Part shown: one piece after another, positions 41,842 through 49,195 of the stretch
Layout: every line of letters begins with the position of its first letter
Numbering within the stretch: position 1 is the first letter of the stretch
Assembly: GCA_027485675.1 (NCBI GenBank)
Contig: JAIXQP010000006.1
Coordinates: 1 to 64,000, forward strand
DNA from: Terriglobales bacterium
Lineage (GTDB): Bacteria > Acidobacteriota > Terriglobia > Bryobacterales > Bryobacteraceae
Reading direction: 5' to 3'
DNA length: 64,000 nt
The notes under the pieces: model-generated
What the model saw: only the letters and a program-made list of their open reading frames with translations
What the model was told of the DNA's origin: nothing
Databases searched by the model: none
Translations under genes and position numbers: made by a program

Positions 41842-43835
41842 CGGGAAAACACCACGCGAATGCGCCGTGTCGCATCGAGCACCGCGCCCGCTGGCGGCTC
41901 CTGGCGCTTGGCGATGCCCGACCCCACGGCCTCCACGCGCAGCCCGGCCGCGGCGGACTGTTGCAGAACAGCTCGGAGCGTCATTCCCTTAAAGTTCGGC
42001 GCCTTGGGTCCCGCGACGAGGTTGGGATCGACCTGCGCCAAGTTCATCTCGCGCTCCTCCTGCTCCTCGTCCTCCTCCCCGGCACCCGCACCCAGCGCGG
42101 GCTCCGCCGTGGGTGCGGGCTCCGCGTCCGGAATATCCCGCTGCACACCCAGAATGCGCAGGGCATCCTGCGCTACCTTGCGAAACACCGGACCGGCCAC
42201 GCCCCCCGCCAGTTTCGACGTGCGGTTCAACGTCACCACCACGACAACTTCCGGACTCGATACCGGCGCGAAGCCCATGAACGTCGAGTTGTACAGGCGC
42301 TGATAGCCCTTACCCACCTCGAAAATCTTGCCCGTGCCGGTTTTCCCGCCTGAGGTGTAGCCCTTCAGCTTCGCGGCCTTGCCGGTGCCTTCGAGCACGA
42401 CCTGCTCCATCATCCGCCGCATCTTGATCGCCGTCTCCGGCTTAATCCGCTGTTCCGGCGGCGGCACCGGTTCCTTCTCCGGCGCCTGACCCGGCTCCTG
42501 CCGCTCGAGCACAACGTGCGGCTTCACCCAGACCCCATTGTTCGCGATGATGCCCGCCGCCTGCGCCAGTTGGAGCGTCGTCGTCATCATCTCGTGGCCA
42601 ATCGCCACCGAGGCGATCGAATCCGGCTGCCACTTCCGCACCGGATAGAGAACTCCGGCGGATTCGCCCGGCAATCCGGCGGCCACTTCGGTGCCGAAGC
42701 CGAAGCGCCGCATGTAGTCGTAAAGGTTCTCTTTGCCCACCCGCATGCCGACGTACACAGAACCCAGATTCGAGGACTTGGCGAGCACCATCTCCATGGG
42801 CAGTACGCCGTAAGCGTGCTCGTCGTGGATGTCGCGGCCGAGAATCCACATCACCCGCCCGCCGCACGGGATTGGCGTCTCCGACCGCAGGTTCGTCGTC
42901 TCGAGCGCCGCGGTCATGGTGACGACCTTGCACACCGAACCCGGTTCGAACGGGACGCTCACGGCGTTGTTCACCCGGCTGGCGATTTCGCCTTTCTCCT
43001 GCACGCGCACATTCGGATCGAAAGTGGGCCAGCTTGCCATCGCCAGGATCTCGCCGGTTTTGACATGCAGCACGACCAGGGAACCGAAGGGAATGTTACC
43101 TTCGTGCAGCGCTTCCCGCAAGGCGTTTTCGGCCGAGAACTGAATGCCTTCGTCGATCGTCAACCGCACGTTCGCGCCCGCGGTCGGGGCGCCATCGCGA
43201 TACTTCCGGCCATAGCCCCGGCTGCGGGAGTCCCGCTCGACCAGCACTTTGGCGTCTAAGCCGGCCAGGTCTTCGTTCAGGCTCAATTCGAGGCCACCCT
43301 CACCCTGCCCATCGCCGTTGAGCGACCCCAGCAGGTTGGCGGCGAGCGACTGCTTCGGATAGATACGCCGACCCGTGCCCTGAATCGAAACATAGTCGAG
43401 GCGGAAGGAACGAACGCGGTCGACCTGCTCGAGCGTGGCGTGTTCCTTTAAACGCAGATCGCCGCGGCCATCGCGCCGCGCAATCATGATCCGCCGTTCC
43501 ACATCCTGGGGGTCGAGGTCGAGAGCCGTCGACAGCAGGCTGACGGCGAAGTCGACGTCAGGTATCTTGAGCGGCGTGACGTGAATCGAGTCGACCGGCA
43601 CGCTCATGGCCAGTTTGCCCATGCCCCGCGTCAGAATCTGCCCGCGCATGGCCGCGACACTGAGTTCCTTCGTCTGTTGGGCTTTGGCGCGGTTCGCCAG
43701 GTTTTCGTGCTCGACTACCTGCAGTTGCACCAAACGCCCGAAGATAATCAATCCCCAAACGAGCGTACACCAGGTAACGATAATCAATCGCTTGTGCGAT
43801 TGCGGCTCCGCCGTCGTCTCCAAGTTACTGTCCAT
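41838..43835 (-). CDS. ftsI: Septal transpeptidase FtsI (PBP3) with a C-terminal PASTA domain
   Basis: The 665-residue class B penicillin-binding protein has a membrane helix (about 17-38), a pedestal domain, and the active-site motifs S300-VC-K303, S354-S-N356 and K498-T-G-T. After a Glu-rich linker (about 580-610) a PASTA domain (PNFKGMTLRAVLQQSAAAGL to the end) follows. PASTA domains bind peptidoglycan; they are usual in the Spo VD-type and actinobacterial proteins but absent from E. coli PBP3. The gene is preceded by a 225-bp gap full of hairpins, the only long gap inside the dcw cluster. Confidence 0.95.
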   Translation of the reverse strand: MDSNLETTAEPQSHKRLIIVTWCTLVWGLIIFGRLVQLQVVEHENLANRAKAQQTKELSVAAMRGQILTRGMGKLAMSVPVDSIHVTPLKIPDVDFAVSLLSTALDLDPQDVERRIMIARRDGRGDLRLKEHATLEQVDRVRSFRLDYVSIQGTGRRIYPKQSLAANLLGSLNGDGQGEGGLELSLNEDLAGLDAKVLVERDSRSRGYGRKYRDGAPTAGANVRLTIDEGIQFSAENALREALHEGNIPFGSLVVLHVKTGEILAMASWPTFDPNVRVQEKGEIASRVNNAVSVPFEPGSVCKVVTMTAALETTNLRSETPIPCGGRVMWILGRDIHDEHAYGVLPMEMVLAKSSNLGSVYVGMRVGKENLYDYMRRFGFGTEVAAGLPGESAGVLYPVRKWQPDSIASVAIGHEMMTTTLQLAQAAGIIANNGVWVKPHVVLERQEPGQAPEKEPVPPPEQRIKPETAIKMRRMMEQVVLEGTGKAAKLKGYTSGGKTGTGKIFEVGKGYQRLYNSTFMGFAPVSSPEVVVVVTLNRTSKLAGGVAGPVFRKVAQDALRILGVQRDIPDAEPAPTAEPALGAGAGEEDEEQEEREMNLAQVDPNLVAGPKAPNFKGMTLRAVLQQSAAAGLRVEAVGSGIAKRQEPPAGAVLDATRRIRVVFSR

Positions 43836-43848
43836 CGTATTTGCTCCA

Positions 43849-43916
43849 CTGGAAACCGGGCGGGCGTGTCGTTGGCCTTACTCACTTTGCAGTAAGCACG
43901 CCCGCCCCACTTCCAG
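43849..43916 (-). repeat. 68-bp long nested palindrome before ftsI
   Basis: Three nested pairs form one hairpin: CTGGAA with TTCCAG (outer, 43849-43854 / 43911-43916), GGGCGGGCGTG with CACGCCCGCCC (11 perfect pairs, 43858-43868 / 43897-43907), and CTTACT with AGTAAG (inner, 43877-43882 / 43891-43896). It ends 13 bases before ftsI ATG. It could be a REP- or MITE-like repeat or an RNA control element. Confidence 0.7.
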
Positions 43917-43928
43917 GGCCTTACGGCC

Positions 43929-43947
43929 TTTCCTTCGGGGGAGGAAA
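43929..43947 (-). repeat. Small hairpin in the ftsL-ftsI gap
   Basis: TTTCCT (43929-43934) and AGGAAA (43942-43947) pair perfectly around a 7-base loop. A GGCC-TTAC-GGCC hairpin (43917-43928) is directly next to it. Both lie between the two larger hairpins of the gap. Confidence 0.5.
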
Positions 43948-43981
43948 CTTTAAAAAACTGATCAAGATCGAAAGAATCCGA

Positions 43982-44041
43982 GGGCGGCTGTTGCGCGAAT
44001 TTCGTTCGCGCCGGGGGAGTTGGATTGGAAGGCAGCCGCCC
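43982..44041 (-). repeat. 60-bp two-tier hairpin at the ftsL end of the gap
   Basis: GGGCGGCTG (43982-43990) pairs with CAGCCGCCC (44033-44041), nine perfect pairs. Inside, GCGCGAA (43993-43999) pairs with TTCGCGC (44005-44011), seven pairs with a 5-base loop. It starts 20 bases after the ftsL stop. No T-run follows on the minus strand, so it is not a simple terminator. Confidence 0.6.
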
Positions 44042-44060
44042 CCGGCATGGAAAAAACTGT

Positions 44061-44567
44061 TTATTTCTTGGCGGCCGGCGTCTGGTTCATCGCCAGGGCC
44101 GTGCTGCGGTCGACGTTCAGAACCACCAGCGTTTCCGGCGAGGGTTCGGTGAAATTCCGCTTCTCGGCTTCGCGGGCCAGCACCCCGGGGCTCAGCAGTT
44201 GATTCTCAATCGCTTCGAGTTGCGCTAGCTCTTTTTCAAGGCGCGCCTGCTCGTCCCGCGACCGTTCAATCTGATACCCGGCCAGCTTGCCATACGCCGT
44301 CGGCACGATCATGCCCACCGCCAGGACGGCCGCGATACACGCCATACCGATCGTCTTCCAGCAGGTGGCGGTCGCCGCCCGGTCTTCGGTGCGGACTACG
44401 TGATTGTTATCGATCCGCTTGATGAACAAGTGGATCTGCTCGTTGGGCATCGGCCGCAGCGTACCCGGCTCGGGCCGTTGGTCGTCGCGCTCGGCGAATG
44501 CACCGCGGCTGCCCGCGGTCGCGCGCGGCAGCATGCGGCTAAAAAAGTCATTAACGAAGGTTGCCAT
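44061..44567 (-). CDS. ftsL: Cell division protein FtsL-like
   Basis: The 168-residue protein has a cytoplasmic part (1-75), one membrane helix (about 78-98, MACIAAVLAVGMIVPTAYG) and a coiled-coil stretch rich in Glu, Leu and Arg (SRDEQARLEKELAQLEAIEN). This is the layout of FtsL, which bridges FtsQ/FtsB and FtsW/FtsI. Sequence conservation in the family is low, so position between rsmH and ftsI is the main evidence. Start at ATG 44567; the N-terminal part is longer than in E. coli FtsL. Confidence 0.8.
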   Translation of the reverse strand: MATFVNDFFSRMLPRATAGSRGAFAERDDQRPEPGTLRPMPNEQIHLFIKRIDNNHVVRTEDRAATATCWKTIGMACIAAVLAVGMIVPTAYGKLAGYQIERSRDEQARLEKELAQLEAIENQLLSPGVLAREAEKRNFTEPSPETLVVLNVDRSTALAMNQTPAAKK

Positions 44568-44619
44568 TTTAGTTACTCTCCCCCTGAACACTTACCATTG
44601 CGATTGGCGCCTTCCGGCC

Positions 44620-45480
44620 TTACACTATCTCCAGCACCCGGAGTGTTGCGCTCCGGCTGGCGGAATTCTCATAGACCTCACGATCCGATGGCTTTACAGC
44701 ATGTTTGGTTAGCAGTCGAGCCCGCCCTTCCCTGTGCAGGCGTTGAAAACAGGTCTTTACGATCTTCGCTTCGCCCGAGTGAAAGGCAATGATGACGGCC
44801 CTCCCACCCGGCTCGAGTAAGTCCGGCAGCGCTTCCATCAGCGCCGTAACTTCCTCTAATTCCTGGTTCACAGCCATACGGAGAGCCATGAAGGTTAACG
44901 TCGCCGGATGCAGTTTGGATCCCGTGCGGGGGACCGCCCGCGACACGATCTCTGCAAGCTGCAGCGACGTGTGCACGGGACGGTTCCTCACGAGTGCTCT
45001 GGCTATGACGTAACTCCTCCTCTCCTGGGCTAAATTGAACAACAAATTCGCTAATTCCCGCTCGGGTAACTGGTTGACTAAGTCCGCCGCGGTAATCCCC
45101 TGCGACGTATCCTGTCTCATATCCAACGGCCCGTCCGTCGAGAACGAAAATCCCCGGTCGCCGGTGAGCTGAACCCGGGATACGCCCAAGTCCGCCGTCA
45201 AACCGGCTAACTTCCCCACTCCCCGCTCCGTCAGCGCCTGCCGCGCCCGCGAAAACGCTGAGTGGATAAACTCGATATTCTGTGGTCCGCCCGCCAGGTT
45301 CTGCTTCGCCATGGCCAGCGCCGAAGCGTCCCGGTCCATCGAATACACCATGCCCGGCGCCGAACGCTCCGCGATCGCCCGCGTATGCCCCCCCATGCCG
45401 CACGTAAAATCCGCATACCGGCTCCCCGAATGGATGTTGAGCCATTCGATCGTCTCCGGAAGTAGGACTGAATAATGCAT
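44620..45480 (-). CDS. rsmH: 16S rRNA (cytosine(1402)-N(4))-methyltransferase
   Basis: The 286-residue methyltransferase opens HYSVLLPETIEWLNIHSGSR and has the SAM site DFTCGMGGHTRAIAE followed by DRDASAL and DLGVSRVQL. The C-terminal HSGEAKIVK matches the family's HS-x-E-D-x-x-VK region with a change at the acidic residue. It is slightly shorter than the usual 300-310 residues. It is the second gene of the dcw cluster, 15 bases after mraZ. Confidence 0.93.
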   Translation of the reverse strand: MHYSVLLPETIEWLNIHSGSRYADFTCGMGGHTRAIAERSAPGMVYSMDRDASALAMAKQNLAGGPQNIEFIHSAFSRARQALTERGVGKLAGLTADLGVSRVQLTGDRGFSFSTDGPLDMRQDTSQGITAADLVNQLPERELANLLFNLAQERRSYVIARALVRNRPVHTSLQLAEIVSRAVPRTGSKLHPATLTFMALRMAVNQELEEVTALMEALPDLLEPGGRAVIIAFHSGEAKIVKTCFQRLHREGRARLLTKHAVKPSDREVYENSASRSATLRVLEIV

Positions 45481-45495
45481 GCATCGGAAAACCTG

Positions 45496-45978
45496 CTACA
45501 GCAGCCGCGCCCCATCCGGCCGCGACACCTGCCGCTCGGCCGACTGCTTGGCGCTCGCAATCATCGCTTCGTAATCACTCTTCAACTTGCCGCGCAGCGT
45601 GCCCTGATGGTTCATCATCACGAGCTCGGCGCCCTTCAAGTTCAACTCCGTCCGCAGCGTCTGGCTGGGGGTCAAGCGCTTTTCCTTGTCGAAGCTCGTC
45701 AACGTGCCGTAGTGCTGCATCGTGATCGACCAGTCTTCGTACTCTTCCTCAGACTTCTGCGCAAACGCCGCAGCGTTCTGCTTCATCCAAATCCGCTTCG
45801 GAAAAATCTTGATCCAACCCTTCTCGAACGTAATGAAAAAATCCTTCTCTCCCAGTGTTCCCTCGAAGTAGATCACCCACTCCATCGGGATGCCCAGACG
45901 ACCCTGCCCGTCCACCTTGAGAGAAAAACTCCCAGGAGGTGCCTCGAGCTGCTTTTGGCTGAGTTCCTCGTCTGTCAC
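45496..45978 (-). CDS. mraZ: Transcriptional regulator MraZ
   Basis: The 160-residue protein contains two AbrB-like units: SLKVDGQGRLGIPMEWVIYF (about 20-39) and a second with FDKEKRLTPSQTLRTELNLKG at about 94-114. MraZ forms a ring and represses its own promoter and the dcw cluster by binding repeats near the transcription start. A promoter and a palindrome lie just upstream. The first gene of the cluster, as in most bacteria. Confidence 0.88.
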   Translation of the reverse strand: MTDEELSQKQLEAPPGSFSLKVDGQGRLGIPMEWVIYFEGTLGEKDFFITFEKGWIKIFPKRIWMKQNAAAFAQKSEEEYEDWSITMQHYGTLTSFDKEKRLTPSQTLRTELNLKGAELVMMNHQGTLRGKLKSDYEAMIASAKQSAERQVSRPDGARLL

Positions 45979-46005
45979 CGGAAAACCTTCTAAACTACTT
46001 CAGAG

Positions 46006-46031
46006 GTGCTTTGGAGGTACTTCCAAACCAC
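46006..46031 (-). promoter_or_regulatory. Palindromic operator candidate for MraZ
   Basis: GTGCTTTGGA (46006-46015) and TCCAAACCAC (46022-46031) are inverted with one mismatch around 6 bases. The right half is also repeated directly: CTTCCAAACCACT (46020-46032) and CTTCTAAACTACT (45987-45999), 33 bases apart. The palindrome begins right at the expected transcription start and lies 28-53 bases before mraZ. It does not contain the E. coli TGGGN repeats. Confidence 0.45.
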
Positions 46032-46039
46032 TACAGACG

Positions 46040-46068
46040 AGATTAACGGTCCCCTGAATAAAACGCAA
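46040..46068 (-). promoter_or_regulatory. Promoter of the dcw cluster (mraZ)
   Basis: On the minus strand TTGCGT (46063-46068), a 17-base spacer and TAATCT (46040-46045) form a good sigma-70 promoter. Transcription should begin near 46033, giving a leader of about 55 bases before mraZ ATG 45978. Confidence 0.65.
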
Positions 46069-46255
46069 GCGTTTTTCGAGGGAAAGTGCATCTTCGTCTC
46101 TGCGCTCTAAATTGCTGTACTCAAACGTCTTACAGGAAAAACCGACCCCCTGGGCGATAGAAAAGCGAAGGCCGCGCTCCCCCCACAACCTGTAGTTGCC
46201 GATCCCCCCAAACACCCCAATCGCGACCGCGTTCCTTCCATCCCAGCCGCCGTTT

Positions 46256-46264
46256 TGCTACCCT
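46256..46264 (+). promoter_or_regulatory. Extended -10 element of ppa
   Basis: TGCTACCCT is an extended -10 element. Six bases later comes the GTG at 46271, so the mRNA should be leaderless. It supports the choice of the GTG over earlier in-frame codons. Confidence 0.45.
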
Positions 46265-46270
46265 GAGCGG

Positions 46271-46837
46271 GTGTACCCGACCACCAGTCTTTACGACATG
46301 GAACCCGGCCCGGAATGCCCCGAAATCGTTCGGGCCATTGTCGAGATCCCCAAGAACTCCGCCAACAAGATTGAATACGACGGCAAGCTAGGCATTTTTC
46401 GCCTGGACCGTGCTCTCTACTCGCCGATGCACTACCCCGGCGACTACGGATTTATCCCCGGCACCTTGGCCGAGGATAACGACCCCATGGACGTTCTCGT
46501 CCTGGTCCAGGAGCCGAGCTTCACCGGCTGCCTGATCGAAGTCCGCCCGGTGGGCGTCCTCAACATGGTGGATGCCAACGAAGGCGACCAGAAGATTCTG
46601 GCCGTTCCCACCAAGAACCCCCGCTACGATCAGATCCATACCATGGACCAGATCTTCCCCCACGTGCGTCGCGAAATCGAGCACTTCTTCTCCATCTATA
46701 AGGAGCTGCAAGGCTCAATGCCGAAGATGGACGGCTGGGGTGGCCCGATTGAGGCCCGCAAGGCGATCATTGAGAGCCGCACCCGCTATCTCGAAGTGAA
46801 AACGGCGGCCGCCGAAGCCCAAAAAGAAAAAGAATAG
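46271..46837 (+). CDS. ppa: Inorganic pyrophosphatase (family I)
   Basis: The 188-residue enzyme has the family I active site: the acidic signature DNDPMDVLVL, plus YDGKLGIFRLDR and HYPGDYGFIPGT near the start. It hydrolyses pyrophosphate released by biosynthesis. The GTG at 46271 is chosen from the -10 box and family alignment (VYPTTSLYDMEPGPECP). An acylphosphatase gene follows after 4 bases. Confidence 0.93.
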   Translation: MYPTTSLYDMEPGPECPEIVRAIVEIPKNSANKIEYDGKLGIFRLDRALYSPMHYPGDYGFIPGTLAEDNDPMDVLVLVQEPSFTGCLIEVRPVGVLNMVDANEGDQKILAVPTKNPRYDQIHTMDQIFPHVRREIEHFFSIYKELQGSMPKMDGWGGPIEARKAIIESRTRYLEVKTAAAEAQKEKE

Positions 46838-46841
46838 GACC

Positions 46842-47111
46842 ATGGCCGCCTGCCGCCGGTATTTCATCCGCGGCCGCGTCCAGGGCGTTGGCTTTCGCTA
46901 CTTCGTCCAGAAGGAAGCCGTGCGCCTGGGGCTGCGTGGCTGGGTGCGCAATCTGGACGATGGCCGCGTCGAAGCGCTGGCCGAAGGGAGTTCCGCGCAA
47001 CTGGCCGAATTGGAGGGCGCACTCCATCGCGGGCCCCGCTGGGCGGAGGTCCGCGGCGTCGACTGGGAAGAGGCTCCGGCGGGGGCTCCGGTAGGCTTTT
47101 CGATCGTCTAA
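46842..47111 (+). CDS. acyP: Acylphosphatase
   Basis: The 89-residue protein is a complete acylphosphatase: VQGVGFRYFV with catalytic Arg19, and RGWVRNLDDGRVEALAEG with Asn37. It hydrolyses carboxyl phosphates such as 1,3-bisphosphoglycerate and acetyl phosphate. It follows ppa by 4 bases, so two phosphate-releasing hydrolases share a transcript. Confidence 0.92.
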   Translation: MAACRRYFIRGRVQGVGFRYFVQKEAVRLGLRGWVRNLDDGRVEALAEGSSAQLAELEGALHRGPRWAEVRGVDWEEAPAGAPVGFSIV

Positions 47112-47162
47112 GGTTTGTCCGGGGCCTGTCACCAACCTGCGGGCGAGTGCATCCTAGACGAT

Positions 47163-47573
47163 ATGACCTGCAAAGTGACCTACGAGACGGATGCGCGCTG
47201 TGTGGCCGAGAGCCGCGGCCATCAGATCATCGTCGACCAACCCGTGGACAATCGCGGCACCGATGAAGGGATGACCCCTCCTGAACTCCTGCTCGCTTCT
47301 CTCGGCACTTGCGCGATGTACTACGCCGCCGACTATCTCCGCCGCAACAACCTGCCGGCGAAGGGGATGGAGGTCTTCGTCGACGCGGAGAAGGCGACCG
47401 CTCCCGCCCGGCTGGGCCACTTCGCCATTCGCATCGTGATCCCGGAGGTCGCCGACCCCGTTCATCTCGAAGGCGCTCGCCGTACCGCCGAGAAGTGCCT
47501 CGTTAAAAACACGATGCTGATCCCGCCCACCATCGAGCTGACCGTCGAAACCATGGCTTCCGCGCTACCATAG
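47163..47573 (+). CDS. OsmC/Ohr-family protein
   Basis: The 136-residue protein has the OsmC fold with the two redox cysteines, Cys50 (LLASLGTCAMYYA) and Cys112 (AEKCLVKNT). Family members reduce organic hydroperoxides; the YhfA-like subgroup has this arrangement but an unclear substrate. ATG 47163 is used because the first strand MTCKVTYETD starts there. It lies between acyP and an ECF sigma gene. Confidence 0.83.
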   Translation: MTCKVTYETDARCVAESRGHQIIVDQPVDNRGTDEGMTPPELLLASLGTCAMYYAADYLRRNNLPAKGMEVFVDAEKATAPARLGHFAIRIVIPEVADPVHLEGARRTAEKCLVKNTMLIPPTIELTVETMASALP

Positions 47574-47579
47574 CTGGTT

Positions 47580-48131
47580 GTGAGCGCCTCAGAAGTCGAA
47601 CTAACCCAACGCCTCCTCGCCGGTGATGAAGCGGCCCTGGAACCGCTCCTCGAAACCATTCAACGCAAGGTCTTCCAGTACACCTGGTTAATGTGCGGCC
47701 AGCGCGAAGACGCCGAAGAGGTCGCCCAGGACACCCTTCTCAAGGTCTCGCAGAACTGGCGCCAACTGCAGGACCCCCATCGCATCAAGTCCTGGATGTT
47801 TTCCATCGCCCGCAACTGCTGCTTGATGAAGCGGCGCAAAAGCGTTTTTGCCCCGCTGGCCGAGGTCCCGGTGGATGACGTTCCCCTTTCCACCGCTGAC
47901 CCGGACCCGGAGACGCAACTGCTGCAGCACGAGATCACGGCGGAACTGGAACAGGCGCTTCGCCTGATCCCGGACAGCTACCGCGCCGTCCTCCTTCTTC
48001 GGGACCGGGAAGAGCTCTCTACAGCAGAAACGGCGGAGCTGCTCGGACTCAGCGAAGACGCTACAAAACAGCGCCTCCACCGGGGCCGGGCCATGCTCCG
48101 CCGTCAGTTTCTGGCCCAACAAGGCGTTTAG
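47580..48131 (+). CDS. ECF-type RNA polymerase sigma factor
   Basis: The 183-residue protein has region 2 (LLETIQRKVFQYTWLMCGQ, then AEEVAQDTLLKV) and region 4 (LRLIPDSYRAVLLLRDREEL, then helix-turn-helix TAETAELLGLSEDATKQRLH). No region 1.1 or 3 is present, as in ECF factors. No anti-sigma gene is adjacent: upstream is OsmC, and downstream is convergent htpX with a 4-base overlap. GTG start at 47580, with TACCAT 8 bases before it. Confidence 0.88.
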   Translation: MSASEVELTQRLLAGDEAALEPLLETIQRKVFQYTWLMCGQREDAEEVAQDTLLKVSQNWRQLQDPHRIKSWMFSIARNCCLMKRRKSVFAPLAEVPVDDVPLSTADPDPETQLLQHEITAELEQALRLIPDSYRAVLLLRDREELSTAETAELLGLSEDATKQRLHRGRAMLRRQFLAQQGV

Positions 48132-48979
48132 CGGCGCACCGCCAGCGCTTCGAGCGCGGCCACCCGCTCCGCCGTCGGCGGATGCGTCGAGAAGAGCTTC
48201 GCCAAGCCGCCCCCGCTGAACGGGTTGGAGATGTACATGTGCGCCATCGCCGGTGAGCCCTCGGTTGCCTCCACCCGGTGCGACCAGCCTTCAATCTTCA
48301 AAAGCGCGTTCGCCAGCGCCACCGGATTTCCGGTGTAGACCGCGGCGTCCCGATCGGCCAGGAACTCCCGCGACCGCGAAATCGCCATCTGAATGAGAGC
48401 CGCCGCGATCGGCGCCACAATCATCGCCACCAAGCCGCCGATGGGGCTGCCGCCCTCTTCGTCGTCATGCCGGCTGCCGCCGAACATCGAGGCCCACATC
48501 GCCATCTGCCCCAGGGAGCTGATCGCGCCGGCGATGGTCGCCGAAACCGTCATGATGAGCGTGTCCCGATGAGCGATGTGCGCCAGTTCGTGCGCGATCA
48601 CCCCGGCAATCTCATCGCGGTTCAGCGCTCGCAGCAGGCCCTCCGTCACGGCCACCACGCCCTTGCTCGGGTTCCGGCCCGTCGCAAACGCGTTCGGCGA
48701 CTGGTCCGGAATCAGGTAGAGCCGCGGCATCGGGATGCCTGCTTTCTGTGCCAAACCCTGCGTCATCGCGTACAGCTCCCGGGCGTCGCCGGGTTGAATC
48801 TCCTCGGCGTGGTGCATCTTGAGAACGATCGTGTCTGACCACCAGTACGACACGAAGTTCATCACCAAGGCCATACCCAGCGCGATCACCAGGCCGCTGC
48901 GGCCGCCGAGCGCGCCGCCCACCCCGATCAGCAGCGCCGTCAGCGCCGCCAACAACATATAAGTCTTCACAGTATTCAT
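48128..48979 (-). CDS. htpX: Membrane zinc metalloprotease HtpX
   Basis: The 283-residue M48 protease has two N-terminal helices (about 7-22 and 28-46), the zinc site H130-E-L-A-H134 with the third ligand in SREFLADRDAA, and further hydrophobic segments. It degrades misfolded membrane proteins. ATG 48979 is chosen because AGGA lies 7 bases upstream and the first helix starts there. An imperfect 15-bp inverted repeat lies in the leader. Confidence 0.93.
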   Translation of the reverse strand: MNTVKTYMLLAALTALLIGVGGALGGRSGLVIALGMALVMNFVSYWWSDTIVLKMHHAEEIQPGDARELYAMTQGLAQKAGIPMPRLYLIPDQSPNAFATGRNPSKGVVAVTEGLLRALNRDEIAGVIAHELAHIAHRDTLIMTVSATIAGAISSLGQMAMWASMFGGSRHDDEEGGSPIGGLVAMIVAPIAAALIQMAISRSREFLADRDAAVYTGNPVALANALLKIEGWSHRVEATEGSPAMAHMYISNPFSGGGLAKLFSTHPPTAERVAALEALAVRR

Positions 48980-49000
48980 GCTTCCTCCACAATACAAAAA

Positions 49001-49054
49001 ACCTCTTGTGCCAGCCGTCGGCAGAGCTACGCCCCCACAGCTGACACAAAAGGT
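49001..49054 (-). promoter_or_regulatory. Imperfect inverted repeat upstream of htpX
   Basis: ACCTCTTGTGCCAGC (49001-49015) and GCTGACACAAAAGGT (49040-49054) match as inverted arms at 13 of 15 positions, 24 bases apart. They lie 22-75 bases before the htpX start. Two binding half-sites for a regulator or a weak stem-loop are possible. The rest of the gap (48980-49195) shows no gene. Confidence 0.4.
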
Positions 49055-49195
49055 CTTGATCCACACCGTTTCCAGTGTGCCAGCCTACCGGGCGCTCTCA
49101 CGCCGTCTTGACGATAGACCAGAGAGAGGTTGATCTACTCCCCTTTCGTGTTCAGTTCATGAGATGCGCGAGCCCGCCGGTTGGTTGCAACCCAA

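Noticed and set aside
40441-42303. 620-codon open frame on the plus strand opposite murE and ftsI
   Set aside because: It is the mirror of well-supported genes in high-GC DNA; its translation is rich in Arg, His, Pro and Gly without any domain. Similar long mirror frames at 18420-19916 and 30053-31582 were rejected for the same reason.
43982-44041. Intrinsic terminator between ftsL and ftsI
   Set aside because: The GC-rich stem is strong, but no T-run follows on the minus strand and the downstream genes have no other evident promoter.
46000-46215. 71-codon open frame on the minus strand upstream of mraZ
   Set aside because: It covers the mraZ promoter and operator region, and its product has no recognisable feature.
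48980-49080. Sigma-54 promoter for htpX (TGGCAC occurs twice in the leader)
   Set aside because: Neither copy has GC at the required 10-base distance from the GG pair.
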